64,000 bases of DNA from Sphingomonas sp. S-NIH.Pt15_0812 (GCF_003951315.1 NZ_QLJH01000013.1:1-64000), one strand, 5' to 3'. Shown: positions 39,634 through 49,389, numbered from the stretch's first letter. Numbers and translations: made by a program. Notes: a model not told the origin generated them from the sequence alone.

Positions 39634-41009
39634 GCGGCGGGTCGGCGCGGCGCTTCCTGGCGCTGGTCTTTCCGATGCTGCCGTTCGAGCGACTGCGGGA
39701 GACGCGGCCGCAGCTGTTCGTCGATCAGGCCGCCGCGCCGGTCGCATTGACCGAGACGGTCGGCGGCACGGAACGGCTGGCGATGGTCGATCCGGCGGCG
39801 CGGCGGGCGGGGCTGGCAGTCGGGGACCTGGCGGCGGCGGCGCGGGCGGCGGCGCCCGGACTGATCACGGTGGCCGCCGATCCCCATGGCGATTGCGACT
39901 GGCTGGAGCGGCTGGCGGGCGGATTCACGCGCTACACGCCGCAGGTGCGGCTCGATCCCGCTGACGGACTGACGCTCGACCTGTCCGGCGCGCCGGAGAC
40001 GGACGCCGCGCTCGTCGCCGATATCGAGGCGCGGATGGCGCGACGGGGGATGCTGGTGCGTCATGCCGCCGGCGGCACCCCGGCGGTGGCGCGGGCGCTG
40101 GCGCGCTTCGCCGGGGGACCGGCGCCGGACGAGGCGGGCGCGGTGCGGCGGTTGCCGGTTGCGGCGCTGGAATTGGAGGCGGAGGAGACGGAGGCCCTGC
40201 TCGCGGCGGGGCTGCGCACCGTGGGCGACGTGGCGACGCGGCCCGAGGCGGTGCAATTCGGCCGCTCGGTGCAGGAGGCCGTGCGGGGGCTGACCGACCG
40301 GCGGGCCCCGCTGCCGCCCCCGCCGTCGCTCTCCGGCCGGCAGGTCGAGCGAACGCCGGACCAGCCGATCGTGCAGGCCAAGCCGGTGCTGGCGGCGGTC
40401 GAATCGGCGCTGGCCCAGCTGGTCGAGGCGCTGATCGCGGATGGCGAGGGCGGATGGTGCTGGGAGGCGGGGCTGTTCACCCGCGATGGCCGGCGCCTGG
40501 CCATGCGGGTGGACCTGCCCGAACCGTCCCAGGCCGTCGCCCCGGTGCTGCGGGCAATGGCCGCGCGATGGGGGACGCTGGGGGACCAGCTGGCGGCGGC
40601 GGGCGGCTGCGATCTCGTCCGGGTATGCGTGGTGCGCGCGGCGCCGATCGGCACGGGGCGGCTGGCGCTGGAGGGCGGGGCGGCGGTCCGACCCGAACGG
40701 GCCGCGCCGGTGCGTCGGTCGTCGCGCAAGCCGCCGGCGGCGCAGCCGCAACTGGGCCTGTTCTGCGCCGACGCGGCGGCGGGCGTCGTCGCCCCCGTCG
40801 AACCGCCCGCCGCGCCGATCCCGCTCTTCGGTCCATCACGGCCCTCCGACCCGGGGGATGGCGAGGACGCGGCGCGGCCGACGCCGGTCCATCCGTCGCG
40901 GGGGCGCGGCGGCGCGATGGCCTGTGCATGGCCGGTCCGCCTGCGGGGACCTGTTCGCGGGACGGGCCTTCCATTACGGCGCGCGCCGCCCCAGATAGCG
41001 GGCCAGTGA
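39630..41009 (+). CDS. imuB: ImuB-like Y-family polymerase homologue
   Basis: A 459-aa protein of the ImuB/DinB-like group: RRFLALVFPMLPFERLRETRP at the N terminus, LAMVDPAARRAGLAVGDLAAA, then RLDPADGLTLDLSGA and the little-finger region. ImuB proteins lack polymerase activity and act as the hub of the ImuA-ImuB-DnaE2 mutasome. The region after about residue 350 is Pro/Ala-rich and diverges from the usual C-terminal tail, and dnaE2 does not follow; instead a thioredoxin-like gene lies 16 bases downstream. So the cassette is incomplete here. It starts at a GTG coupled to the imuA remnant, behind the SOS box. Confidence 0.75.
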   Translation: MSGGSARRFLALVFPMLPFERLRETRPQLFVDQAAAPVALTETVGGTERLAMVDPAARRAGLAVGDLAAAARAAAPGLITVAADPHGDCDWLERLAGGFTRYTPQVRLDPADGLTLDLSGAPETDAALVADIEARMARRGMLVRHAAGGTPAVARALARFAGGPAPDEAGAVRRLPVAALELEAEETEALLAAGLRTVGDVATRPEAVQFGRSVQEAVRGLTDRRAPLPPPPSLSGRQVERTPDQPIVQAKPVLAAVESALAQLVEALIADGEGGWCWEAGLFTRDGRRLAMRVDLPEPSQAVAPVLRAMAARWGTLGDQLAAAGGCDLVRVCVVRAAPIGTGRLALEGGAAVRPERAAPVRRSSRKPPAAQPQLGLFCADAAAGVVAPVEPPAAPIPLFGPSRPSDPGDGEDAARPTPVHPSRGRGGAMACAWPVRLRGPVRGTGLPLRRAPPQIAGQ

Positions 41010-41025
41010 CAGTGGGAGCAGTGAT

Positions 41026-41934
41026 TTGGCCAGCCTGGGAATGACGCCTGCCGACAAGGAAGCGGTGACCGCATTCCGCACCGACGTGGTCGAGCCGTCG
41101 ATGACGAAGCTCGTCATCATCGATTTCTGGGCGGAATGGTGCGGACCCTGCAAGGCGCTGGCCCCGGTGTTGGAGAAGGTGGCGGCCGATTATGCCGACA
41201 AGGGCGTGGTGCTGGCCAAGGTCGATACCGACAAGAACCAGTTCATCGCCGCGCAATTCCAGATCCGCTCGATCCCGACCGTCTATGCGATGTTCCAGGG
41301 CCAATTGGTTGCCGATCTGACCAGCGCCCGCACCGAGAGCGCGCTGCGCACGACACTCGACCAGCTGCTCCGCCAATTGCCGATCCAGTCCGAGGCGGGC
41401 GATGCCGCCGCCGAGCTGGAACCGCTGGTCGCGATGGGCGAGGAGGTTCTGGCCGAGGGCGATGCGGAACGCGCGCTGTCGATCTTCCAGCAGTTGATCG
41501 ACATGGCGCCCGACAATCCGGCGGTGCTGTCCGGCCATATCCGCGCGCTGCTCGCCGCCGGGCTGACCGACGAGGCGCAGGCGGCGATCGATGCGCTGCC
41601 CGCCGACCTGAAGGATGCCGGCATCGACCGGGCCCGCGCCGCGCTGGCCTTGGCGCAGACCGCGCAGCCGGTCGAGGATTTCGCCGGCCTGGCGACCGAG
41701 GTGCAGAACAACCCGGACGATCACGAGAAGCGGTTCGCGCTGGCCAATGCGCAGATGGCGGCGGGCGACCGCAACGGTGCGGCCGACAACCTGCTCTTCA
41801 TCGTCGCGGCCGATCGCGAGTGGAATGATGGCGCGGCGCGCCAGCAGCTGCTCAAGCTGTTCGAGGTGGTCGGCCTGATGGACCCCTGGGTGTCGCAGCA
41901 GCGCCGCCGCCTGTCCGCGATCCTGTTCGGATGA
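41026..41934 (+). CDS. CnoX/YbbN-like thioredoxin with TPR tail
   Basis: A 302-aa soluble protein. Residues 10-115 are a thioredoxin domain with the intact active site [12 protein letters not shown] and cis-Pro SIPTV. Residues 125-300 are helical TPR-like repeats ([40 protein letters not shown]). CnoX-type proteins are chaperedoxins that protect proteins against oxidation and hand them to GroEL. E. coli CnoX lacks the redox cysteines, while this one has WCGPC, as in other alphaproteobacteria. The TTG start has GGAG 7 bases upstream; an ATG five codons later is an alternative. Confidence 0.88.
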   Translation: MASLGMTPADKEAVTAFRTDVVEPSMTKLVIIDFWAEWCGPCKALAPVLEKVAADYADKGVVLAKVDTDKNQFIAAQFQIRSIPTVYAMFQGQLVADLTSARTESALRTTLDQLLRQLPIQSEAGDAAAELEPLVAMGEEVLAEGDAERALSIFQQLIDMAPDNPAVLSGHIRALLAAGLTDEAQAAIDALPADLKDAGIDRARAALALAQTAQPVEDFAGLATEVQNNPDDHEKRFALANAQMAAGDRNGAADNLLFIVAADREWNDGAARQQLLKLFEVVGLMDPWVSQQRRRLSAILFG

Positions 41935-42542
41935 CGGGCGTCCGCCTGTCGATCTTCCCGCTGGCGGGGGCGCTGCTCTTTCCGGAGATGCATCTGCCGC
42001 TGCATATCTTCGAGCCGCGCTACCGGGCGCTGGTGTCGGATGCGATGGCGCGCGACCGGCGGATCGGGATGATCCAGCCGAGCGGCGAGGGGGAGACGCC
42101 GGACCTGTACGCGGTCGGCTGCGTCGGCAAGATCGCCGAGGTGGAGGCGCTGGACGACGGGCGGTACAATCTGGTGCTGGAAGGCCTGTCGCTGTTCCGG
42201 GTGCGGCGCGAGCTGACCGTCACGACCGCCTTCCGCCAGGTGGAGGCGGATCTGATCGCCCCGCCGGAACCGGACGACCTGTCGATCGGCCGCCGCGCCA
42301 GCCTGGAGGTCGAGTCGAAGCGCTATGCCGAGGCGGCGGGCTATCAGGTGGATTGGGATGCGGTGGCGCGGCTGGACGATGCCAGCCTGGTCAACGGCAT
42401 CGCCCAGATCGCGCCCTTCGACGTCGCCGCCAAGCAGGCGCTGCTGGAGGCGGAGGGGATCGAGCAGCGCGCCGAGCTGATCATCCAGTTGATGCAGTTC
42501 TTCGGCCGCTATGGCGGCGAGGACCGGGTGACGCTTCAGTGA
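41931..42542 (+). CDS. LON peptidase substrate-binding domain protein
   Basis: A 203-aa protein made of the Lon N-terminal (LAN) domain alone: [34 protein letters not shown] is its hallmark, followed by [29 protein letters not shown]. There is no AAA+ or protease domain. Such proteins are common in alphaproteobacteria and may bind unfolded proteins. It overlaps the CnoX-like gene by 4 bases, suggesting a joint role in protein quality control. Confidence 0.9.
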   Translation: MTGVRLSIFPLAGALLFPEMHLPLHIFEPRYRALVSDAMARDRRIGMIQPSGEGETPDLYAVGCVGKIAEVEALDDGRYNLVLEGLSLFRVRRELTVTTAFRQVEADLIAPPEPDDLSIGRRASLEVESKRYAEAAGYQVDWDAVARLDDASLVNGIAQIAPFDVAAKQALLEAEGIEQRAELIIQLMQFFGRYGGEDRVTLQ

Positions 42543-42562
42543 GCGACGAGGGGGAACAGCCT

Positions 42563-42742
42563 ATGACGATCGATCCCTGGCTGCTGGAACGGCTGGTCTG
42601 CCCGGCGACGCGCCAGCCGCTGGTCCATGACGCGGACGCGCAGGAACTGGTGTCGGCTGCGGCGGGGCTGGCCTATCCGATCCGCGACGGCGTGCCGGTG
42701 ATGCTGGTCGAGGAAGCGCGACGGCTCGATCCGGCCGAGTGA
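42563..42742 (+). CDS. Trm112/YcaR family small protein
   Basis: A 59-aa protein of the Trm112-like UPF0434 group: [18 protein letters not shown] at the N terminus, and [17 protein letters not shown] at the C terminus. Only one of the usual four zinc Cys positions is kept. GAGGGGG lies 8 bases before the ATG; a GTG at 42539 overlapping the upstream stop is possible. It ends the CnoX-LON-Trm112 unit. Confidence 0.85.
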   Translation: MTIDPWLLERLVCPATRQPLVHDADAQELVSAAAGLAYPIRDGVPVMLVEEARRLDPAE

Positions 42743-42771
42743 GGGTCGCGCTGAGGTGCGAACGGCGCGGG

Positions 42772-42791
42772 GACCGGCGGGCCTGCCGGTC
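42772..42791. terminator. Hairpin between the Trm112-like gene and zwf
   Basis: GACCGGC (42772-42778) pairs with GCCGGTC (42785-42791) across 6 bases. There is no T-run. It lies between convergent genes. Confidence 0.35.
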
Positions 42792-42858
42792 GTAGGCTAG
42801 GCAGGACGCTCACCCCGGACACGACATCCCGGTGCCCCGCGTCGTCACGCGCACCGGA

Positions 42859-44358
42859 TCACTGTTTCGTCGCCAGTCCATGCCATGCTCGTCCGTCCCG
42901 CCGCATCAACGCGTCGGACGAATCCGGTCCGGTGCTCCCCGCCGCATAGGATTCCGGCTCGCCCCTGGCCCATAGGTCGAGAAAGGGCTGCACCGCCGCC
43001 CATCCCGCCTCGATCGCGTCGGCGCGCTGGAACAGCGTCTGGTCGCCGGTGAACAGGTCGTAGAGCAATGTCTCGTAACCGGTCAGCGCGGCGATGCGGA
43101 AACGGTCGGCATAATGGAAGTCCAGGCTGACCGGCGCGGTCGCCACCTCCAGGCCGGGGCGCTTGATGACCATCTCCATGCTCATCCCCTCGTCCGGCTG
43201 GATCTGGATCACCAGCTGGTTGGACGGCAGCTTGGCCCCGCGCGCCGAGGCGAACTGCATCAGCGGCACCGGCTTGAACACCACCACCACCTCGGTATCG
43301 CGCACCGCCATCGCCTTGCCGGTGCGCAGGTAGAAGGGCACGCCCGCCCAGCGCCAAGTATCGACCATCAGCTTCAGCGCGACGAAGGTCTCGGTCCGGC
43401 TGTCCGGCGCGACGCCCTCGGCACCGCGATAGGCGGCGACCGGATGGCCGGCGACCACGCCGTCCGCATATTGCCCGCGCACGCCATTGGCCCGCGCCTC
43501 GTCGGCGTTATAGACGCGCACCGCCCGCAACGCCTTGCCCTTCTCGTCGCGGATCGCCTCCGCGTCGAAGCTGTTGGGCGGCTCCATCGCCACCATCGCG
43601 AGCAGCTGGAACAGATGGTTGGGCACCATGTCGCGCAGCGCGCCGGTCGGGTCGTAGAAGCCGCCGCGCGTGCCGACATCCACCGTCTCGGCGGCGGTGA
43701 TCTGGACATGGTCGATCGCGTCGCTGTTCCACAGCCGCTCGATCATGGTGTTGGCGAAGCGCAATGTCAGGATGTTCTGCACCGTCTCCTTTCCCAGGAA
43801 ATGGTCGATCCGATAGACCTGCCGCTCGGCCACCTGCTTCAGGATGCGGGCGTTGAGCGCGCGGGCGCTGTCCAGGTCGTGGCCGAACGGTTTCTCGATC
43901 GCGACGCGGCGGAAGCGCCGGTCGCTTTCCGCCATCAGGCCGTGCTGCGCCAGCTTGTCGACGATATCGCCGAAGAAGCGCGGCGGCACCGCCAGGTAGA
44001 AGGCGGCGTTGCGGTCCGGACCCAGCCGCTCGGCAAGGATTGCGTAGACGGCATCGGCGGTGAAATCGCCCTTCAGATAGTCGATTCGCGGCCGCAGGCG
44101 GCTCCACGCTTCGCCCTTCTCGGTCGCGCCCTCGCCACCGCTGGGGGCCTGGAAGGATTCGAGCGCGTGGCGCAGCCCTTCCGCGTCCATCTCGTCCAGC
44201 CCGACGCCCAGGATGTGGAGCTGGTCGTCCGCCAGGCCCAGCCGGGTCATGTTGATGAGCGCGGGCATCAGCAGTCGCCGGGTCAGGTCGCCGGTCGCGC
44301 CGAAGATCACCAGCGTCACCGGCGGCGCGGGGGGTACGTGCATGTCGCGTTCGGCCAC
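42859..44358 (-). CDS. zwf: Glucose-6-phosphate 1-dehydrogenase
   Basis: A 499-aa enzyme, first step of the Entner-Doudoroff and pentose phosphate routes. The nucleotide-binding GATGDLTRRLLMPAL is near the N terminus. RIDHFLGKETVQNIL is the substrate and catalytic motif, and AIEKPFGHDL is also conserved. I placed the start at the GTG at 44358 (AGAGG 5 bases upstream); an ATG five codons later, at 44343, is possible. Sphingomonads use the Entner-Doudoroff path for glucose, but edd/eda/pgl are not next to it here. Confidence 0.93.
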   Translation of the reverse strand: MAERDMHVPPAPPVTLVIFGATGDLTRRLLMPALINMTRLGLADDQLHILGVGLDEMDAEGLRHALESFQAPSGGEGATEKGEAWSRLRPRIDYLKGDFTADAVYAILAERLGPDRNAAFYLAVPPRFFGDIVDKLAQHGLMAESDRRFRRVAIEKPFGHDLDSARALNARILKQVAERQVYRIDHFLGKETVQNILTLRFANTMIERLWNSDAIDHVQITAAETVDVGTRGGFYDPTGALRDMVPNHLFQLLAMVAMEPPNSFDAEAIRDEKGKALRAVRVYNADEARANGVRGQYADGVVAGHPVAAYRGAEGVAPDSRTETFVALKLMVDTWRWAGVPFYLRTGKAMAVRDTEVVVVFKPVPLMQFASARGAKLPSNQLVIQIQPDEGMSMEMVIKRPGLEVATAPVSLDFHYADRFRIAALTGYETLLYDLFTGDQTLFQRADAIEAGWAAVQPFLDLWARGEPESYAAGSTGPDSSDALMRRDGRAWHGLATKQ

Positions 44359-44422
44359 GATCACCTCTTTGCTGCGTTTCGCCCGCGACAACGAACCGGA
44401 GCCGTAACGGTGCCCGGCTTTA

Positions 44423-46237
44423 TCAGGCCGCCGCCAGCGCCGCGTCGCGCTCCGCCGCCTGGCGCGACCACATTTCCGCATAAAGGCCGCCGCGACGCAG
44501 CAGCTCGGCATGGCTGCCCTGTTCCGCCACCCGGCCGGCGTCCAGCACGACGATCCGGTCCGCCGACACGATCGTCGACAGGCGGTGCGCGATGACGATG
44601 GTGGTGCGACCGCGCTCCACCGCCTCCAGCGTCGCCAGGATGTCGGCCTCGGTCCGGCTGTCGAGCGCGCTGGTCGCCTCGTCCAGGATCAGGATCGGCG
44701 GGTTCTTGAGCAGGGTGCGGGCGATCGCCACGCGCTGCTTCTCGCCGCCCGACAGTTTCAGCCCGCGCTCGCCGACGCGGGTGGCATAGCCATCGGGCTG
44801 GCGCTCGATGAACGCGGCGATCGCCGCGCCGCGTGCCGCCTGCTCCACTTCGGCGTCGCCCGCGCCCTCGCGGCCATAGGCGATGTTGTAGCCGATCGTG
44901 TCGTTGAACAGCACCGTGTCCTGCGGCACGATGCCGATCGCGGCGCGCAGCGATCCTTGCGTGACCCGGGCGATGTCCTGCCCGTCGATCGTGATCCGTC
45001 CTTCGCCGACATCGTAGAAGCGATAGAGCAGCCGCGCGAGCGTCGACTTGCCCGCGCCGGACGATCCTACCACCGCCACCGTCGTCCCGGCCGGCACGTC
45101 GAGGTCGAGACCGTCCAGGATGGTGCGCTCGGGATCATAGCCGAAACGCACCCCCTCGAACCGCACATGGCCGCGCGTCACCGCCAGGGCCGGCGCGCCG
45201 GGCAGGTCGGTGACGTCGGCGCGCGTGTCGATCAGGTCGAACATCGCGCCCATGTCGATCACCCCCTGGCGGATGGTGCGATAGACCATGCCGAGCAGGT
45301 CGAGCGGCCGGAACAACTGGGCGAGCAGCGTCGACACGAACACCACGTCGCCAGCGGAAAACTGCCCCCGGCTCCATCCCCAGGCGACATAGGCCATGCC
45401 GCCGCCGAGCATCAGGTTGGTGATCGCCGCCTGGCCGACGTTCAGCCAGGCCAGCGAGTTTTCCGACTGGGTGGCGGCGCGGGCATAGGCGTCGACCGCC
45501 TGTTCGTAGCGCCGCGCTTCGCGTTCCTCGGCGTTGAAATATTTGACCGTCTCGAAATTGAGCAGCGAATCGACGGCGTGGGCGACCGCGCCGGTGTCGA
45601 GATCGTTCATCCGCGTGCGCAGCGCATTGCGCCAGTCGGTGACCAGCCGCGTGAACCAGATATAGGCGACGACCATCGCGATCGTCGCGACGACCAGCGG
45701 CGCGCCGAAGCTGCGACCGAAGATGCCGAGCACCAGCGCCAGTTCCAGCACGGTCGGCGCGATGTTGAACAGCAGGAAATAGAGCATCGTGTCGATGCTC
45801 TTGGTGCCGCGCTCGACCACCTTGGTGACCGCGCCGGTGCGCCGTTCCAGATGGAAGCGCAGCGACAGGCCGTGCAGGTGGCGGAACACATCGGCGGCCA
45901 GCCGGCGCGTCGCATCCTGCCCGACCCGCTCGAACACGGCATTGCGCAGATTGTCGAACAAGGTCGTGGCGAAGCGCGAGGCCGCATAGGCGACGACCAG
46001 CAGCACCACGAGCGTCGCCAGGCTCCGGTCGCCCGAGGCCATGCGGTCGACCGCGAATTTCAGCGTATAGGCGGCGCCGAACACCTGCACGAGCTTCGAC
46101 ACCAGCACGAGCAGCATCGCCGCGACGATGCGCAGGCGCAGCCCCGGCTCCCCGGCGGGCCAGAGATAGGGGAGGAACCGGCGAAGCGTCGGGAATAGCG
46201 GCCGTTCGGGACCGGCAGTGGGGGCGGATGGGGGCAT
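44423..46237 (-). CDS. Atm1-type ABC exporter
   Basis: A 604-aa half-transporter with six helices in about residues 35-320 and a nucleotide-binding domain after about 360 (Walker A GSSGAGKST, signature LSGGEKQR, Walker B ILILDEATSALD). The stretch NAVFERVGQDATRRLAADVFRHLHGLSLRFHLERRTG, then ERGTKSIDTMLYFLLFNI and MNDLDTGAVAHAVDSLLNFETVKYFN are typical of Atm1/HMT1. Bacterial Atm1 exports glutathione conjugates and metal-glutathione complexes and supports heavy-metal tolerance. It is upstream of zwf in the same direction, with a 64-base gap. Confidence 0.9.
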   Translation of the reverse strand: MPPSAPTAGPERPLFPTLRRFLPYLWPAGEPGLRLRIVAAMLLVLVSKLVQVFGAAYTLKFAVDRMASGDRSLATLVVLLVVAYAASRFATTLFDNLRNAVFERVGQDATRRLAADVFRHLHGLSLRFHLERRTGAVTKVVERGTKSIDTMLYFLLFNIAPTVLELALVLGIFGRSFGAPLVVATIAMVVAYIWFTRLVTDWRNALRTRMNDLDTGAVAHAVDSLLNFETVKYFNAEEREARRYEQAVDAYARAATQSENSLAWLNVGQAAITNLMLGGGMAYVAWGWSRGQFSAGDVVFVSTLLAQLFRPLDLLGMVYRTIRQGVIDMGAMFDLIDTRADVTDLPGAPALAVTRGHVRFEGVRFGYDPERTILDGLDLDVPAGTTVAVVGSSGAGKSTLARLLYRFYDVGEGRITIDGQDIARVTQGSLRAAIGIVPQDTVLFNDTIGYNIAYGREGAGDAEVEQAARGAAIAAFIERQPDGYATRVGERGLKLSGGEKQRVAIARTLLKNPPILILDEATSALDSRTEADILATLEAVERGRTTIVIAHRLSTIVSADRIVVLDAGRVAEQGSHAELLRRGGLYAEMWSRQAAERDAALAAA

Positions 46238-46308
46238 GAACCGCTGATGTCGGCGCGACGGGGCCGGAGTTCAACCGTCCGCAGCCGTCATCCACCGGTC
46301 GCGGTCTC

Positions 46309-46334
46309 GGAACATCCCATCGCACGCCGACGTT
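46309..46334 (+). promoter_or_regulatory. EcfG-type general stress promoter
   Basis: GGAAC at 46309-46313, 17 bases, then CGTT at 46331-46334. This matches the -35/-10 pattern (GGAAC-N16-18-CGTT) of sigma-EcfG promoters in alphaproteobacteria. The start codon at 46358 is 24 bases further on. A scan of both strands found no other match. Confidence 0.65.
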
Positions 46335-46357
46335 TTACCCTCCGTCTGGAGACGCCT

Positions 46358-46588
46358 ATGACACCGATCTATTTCGTGGTCGCCATTCTGGGATGCGGGG
46401 ACGGCAATGTCGACTGCCGCGAGGCGCGGATCGCTCCCGTTCGGTACGAGACCATGGCGCAATGCAAGGCCGATCTCGTGCAGCAATTGGCGCGCAACAG
46501 CGATGTGCCCTTTCCAGTGATCGGTGCGGATTGCCGCGCCGAGGGCGTGCGCTTCGCGGATGGGGCGGCGAAAGCCCGGCAGGGCTGA
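46358..46588 (+). CDS. Small Cys-containing protein under a stress promoter
   Basis: A 76-aa protein that begins with a short hydrophobic stretch (MTPIYFVVAILGCGDG) and has four Cys (residues about 12, 19, 32, 53). GGAG lies 6 bases before the ATG. The hydrophobic N terminus could be an incomplete signal or lipobox. I do not recognise a family. The EcfG-type promoter immediately upstream is the main clue and suggests induction in stress or stationary phase. The 120 bases after it (46589-46708) show nothing else. Confidence 0.65.
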   Translation: MTPIYFVVAILGCGDGNVDCREARIAPVRYETMAQCKADLVQQLARNSDVPFPVIGADCRAEGVRFADGAAKARQG

Positions 46589-46708
46589 TCCCGGTCGGGG
46601 CGTCGCGACGCCGTCCTCCGCGTCCGTGACGCTCATCGTGACGGCCCATGATGACGCCATGCGATTTTGGGTTTCCCACGCGCCATGTCCTTGCGCTAGG
46701 CGAGACAT

Positions 46709-47878
46709 ATGGCCGCCACCATTCGCTGCGATGTCGCGATCGCCGGGGCCGGGCTTGCCGGGTCGCTGCTTGCGCTCGCCCTGGCTGCCCGACATCCCGC
46801 GCTCGACGTCCGACTGATCGATTCCGACCACCGCATCGGCGGCGACCATGTCTGGTCCTTTTTCGGCAGCGATATCGCCGATGCCGATCGCTGGCTGCTG
46901 ACTCCGCTGATCGGCCATGCCTGGCGCGACTATGATGTCGCCTTCCCCGCCCATCGCCGCACCATCGCCGCCACCTATTATTCGATCGAAAGTACGCGGC
47001 TGGACCAGGTGGTGCGCCAGGCGCTGCCCGAGCGCGCGCTGCTGTTGGACCGCAAGGTGCTGGCGACCTCGACCACGGCGGTGGTCTTCGCCGATGGCGA
47101 CCGGATCGAGGCCAAGGGCGTGATCGACGCGCGCGGCGCGGGCGATGTGTCGGAGCTCGATCTGGGCTGGCAGAAGTTCGTCGGCCGGCTGCTGCGCGTG
47201 CCCGGCGGCCATGACGTGGCGCGGCCGATGGTGATGGACGCGACCGTGTCGCAGATCGACGGCTATCGCTTCCTCTACTGCCTGCCCTTCGATGCGGAGC
47301 GGGTGTTCGTCGAGGATACCTATTACAGCGAATCGCCGACTCTGAACGTCCGCTCGGTCGCGCGGCGGATCGACGCCTATGCCGCGCAGCGCGACTGGCA
47401 GGGGGTCGAGGATGCCGGCCACCAGGAACGCGGCGTGCTGCCGGTGGCGATGGGCGGCGACTTCGAGACCTATTGGACGTCCGGCGGCGCACGCGTCGCG
47501 AAGGTCGGGATGCGCGCCGGGCTGTTCCACCCGACCACCGGCTATTCGCTGCCCGACGCGGTGCGCAGCGCCACCGCGATCGCCGCCCAGACCGATTTTT
47601 CCGGCCTCGGCCTGCACGGGCTGACCCATGATCTGGCACGGACCAGTTGGGACGGGCGGAACTTTTATCGCTTGCTGGATCGTATGTTGTTCCGCGCTGC
47701 GGAACCGGAGGAACGCTACCGCGTCCTGGAACGCTTCTATCGACTCGACCCGCGGCTGATCGGCCGCTTCTATGCAGGACATTCCACGATGAGCGACAAG
47801 GCCCGGGTGCTGGTCGGCAAACCGCCGGTGCCGATCGGCCGCGCGATCCGCGCGCTGGCCGGCGGAGGACGCGCATGA
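46709..47878 (+). CDS. crtY: Lycopene beta-cyclase CrtY
   Basis: A 389-aa flavoprotein that cyclises lycopene to beta-carotene. AIAGAGLAGSLLALAL (about 10-25) is the FAD-binding loop. RIGGDHVWSFF near 47-57 is characteristic of bacterial CrtY, as are GYRFLYCLPF and GLFHPTTGYSLPDAVR. Length matches CrtY of Pantoea and sphingomonads. AGGCGAG precedes the ATG. Its stop overlaps crtI. Confidence 0.95.
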   Translation: MAATIRCDVAIAGAGLAGSLLALALAARHPALDVRLIDSDHRIGGDHVWSFFGSDIADADRWLLTPLIGHAWRDYDVAFPAHRRTIAATYYSIESTRLDQVVRQALPERALLLDRKVLATSTTAVVFADGDRIEAKGVIDARGAGDVSELDLGWQKFVGRLLRVPGGHDVARPMVMDATVSQIDGYRFLYCLPFDAERVFVEDTYYSESPTLNVRSVARRIDAYAAQRDWQGVEDAGHQERGVLPVAMGGDFETYWTSGGARVAKVGMRAGLFHPTTGYSLPDAVRSATAIAAQTDFSGLGLHGLTHDLARTSWDGRNFYRLLDRMLFRAAEPEERYRVLERFYRLDPRLIGRFYAGHSTMSDKARVLVGKPPVPIGRAIRALAGGGRA

Positions 47879-49347
47879 AGAACGTCGTCGTCATCGGCGC
47901 CGGCTTTGGCGGGCTGGCGCTCGCCATCCGCCTGCAAAGCGCCGGCATCCAGACCACGATCATCGAGTCGCGCGACAAGCCGGGCGGTCGCGCCTATTAT
48001 TGGGAGCGCGACGGCTTCACCTTCGACGGCGGGCCGACGGTGATCACCGATCCGGCCTGCCTGGAGGAGCTGTGGCAGTTGACCGGCCACAGCATGGCCG
48101 ATGACGTGCAGCTGGACCCGGTCTCGCCCTTCTACCGGCTGAACTGGGCGGACGGCACCAATTTCGACTATACCAACGACGACACGCTGCTGCGGTCGCA
48201 GATCGAGCGGCTGCACCCCGGCGACTGGGCCGGCTATCAGAAGTTCCTGGAATATTCGGCCGGCGTGTTCCGCGAGGGGTACGAGAAGCTGGGCCATGTC
48301 GCGTTCCTCGACTTCGCGTCGATGATCAAGGCGGCGCCGGCGCTGGCCAAGTACCAGGCGTGGCGCTCGGTCTATTCGATCGTGTCGGGCTTCGTAAAAT
48401 CGGAGAAGCTGCGCGAGGCGCTGAGCTTCCACACGCTGCTGGTCGGCGGCAATCCGATGACGACCAGCGCCATCTACGCGCTGATCCACAAGCTGGAGCG
48501 GGACGGCGGCGTCTGGTTCGCGCGCGGCGGCACCAACCGGCTGGTCGCCGGCATGGTCGCGCATTTCGAGCGGCTGGGCGGCACGATGCGCCTGGGCGAC
48601 CCGGTCACCGCGATCGAGACGCTGGGCGACCGCGCGACCGGCGTGGCCACCCAGTCGGGCTGGCGGATGGACGTGGATGCGGTCGCCGCGAACAGCGACA
48701 TCATGCACACCTATCGCGACCTGCTGTCCACCTCGCGATCGGCGCAGCGGACGCGCGCGCGGCTGGAACGGAAAAGCTATTCGCCCTCGCTGTTCGTGGT
48801 GCACTTCGGGATCAAGGGCAGCTGGCCGGGCATCCCGCACCACATGATCCTGTTCGGCCCGCGCTATAAGGGCCTGTTGTCCGACATCTACGACCATGGC
48901 GTGCTGAGCGAGGATTTCTCGCTCTATCTCCACCACCCGACCGTCACCGACCCGGCGCTGGCGCCGGAGGGGCATTCGACCTTCTACGCGCTGGCCCCCG
49001 TGCCGCACCGGGGCAAGTTCCCGGTCGACTGGGCGGAAGTCGGCCCGATCCTGGAAAAGCGCATCCTGGACGAGGTCGGCCGGCGGCTGATCCCCGATAT
49101 CCATGAGCGGATCGTCACCAAATTCTCCTATGCCCCGTCCGATTTCGAGACGGACCTGAACGCGCATCTCGGCAGCGCCTTCAGCCTGGAGCCGGTGCTG
49201 ACCCAGAGCGCCTATTTCCGCGTCCACAATCGCGACGACGCCATCCCCAACCTGTTCTTCGTCGGGGCGGGCACGCATCCGGGCGCGGGGATTCCGGGCG
49301 TGGTCGGCAGCGCCAAGGCGACGGCGCGGCTGATGCTGGAGGGATGA
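47875..49347 (+). CDS. crtI: Phytoene desaturase CrtI
   Basis: A 490-aa FAD-dependent desaturase that turns phytoene into lycopene. VVVIGAGFGGLALAIRL is the N-terminal dinucleotide fold; DKPGGRAYYWERDGFTFDGGPTVIT and the C-terminal GAGTHPGAGIPGVVGSAK are the carotenoid desaturase signatures. It overlaps crtY by 4 bases. It is the centre of the carotenoid cluster that will give nostoxanthin- or zeaxanthin-type yellow pigments together with enzymes encoded elsewhere (no crtE or crtZ in this window). Confidence 0.96.
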   Translation: MKNVVVIGAGFGGLALAIRLQSAGIQTTIIESRDKPGGRAYYWERDGFTFDGGPTVITDPACLEELWQLTGHSMADDVQLDPVSPFYRLNWADGTNFDYTNDDTLLRSQIERLHPGDWAGYQKFLEYSAGVFREGYEKLGHVAFLDFASMIKAAPALAKYQAWRSVYSIVSGFVKSEKLREALSFHTLLVGGNPMTTSAIYALIHKLERDGGVWFARGGTNRLVAGMVAHFERLGGTMRLGDPVTAIETLGDRATGVATQSGWRMDVDAVAANSDIMHTYRDLLSTSRSAQRTRARLERKSYSPSLFVVHFGIKGSWPGIPHHMILFGPRYKGLLSDIYDHGVLSEDFSLYLHHPTVTDPALAPEGHSTFYALAPVPHRGKFPVDWAEVGPILEKRILDEVGRRLIPDIHERIVTKFSYAPSDFETDLNAHLGSAFSLEPVLTQSAYFRVHNRDDAIPNLFFVGAGTHPGAGIPGVVGSAKATARLMLEG

Positions 49348-49389
49348 GCCGGCTTGTCGGCCGCGCGCGCATATCCTAGCGCGAAGCGC

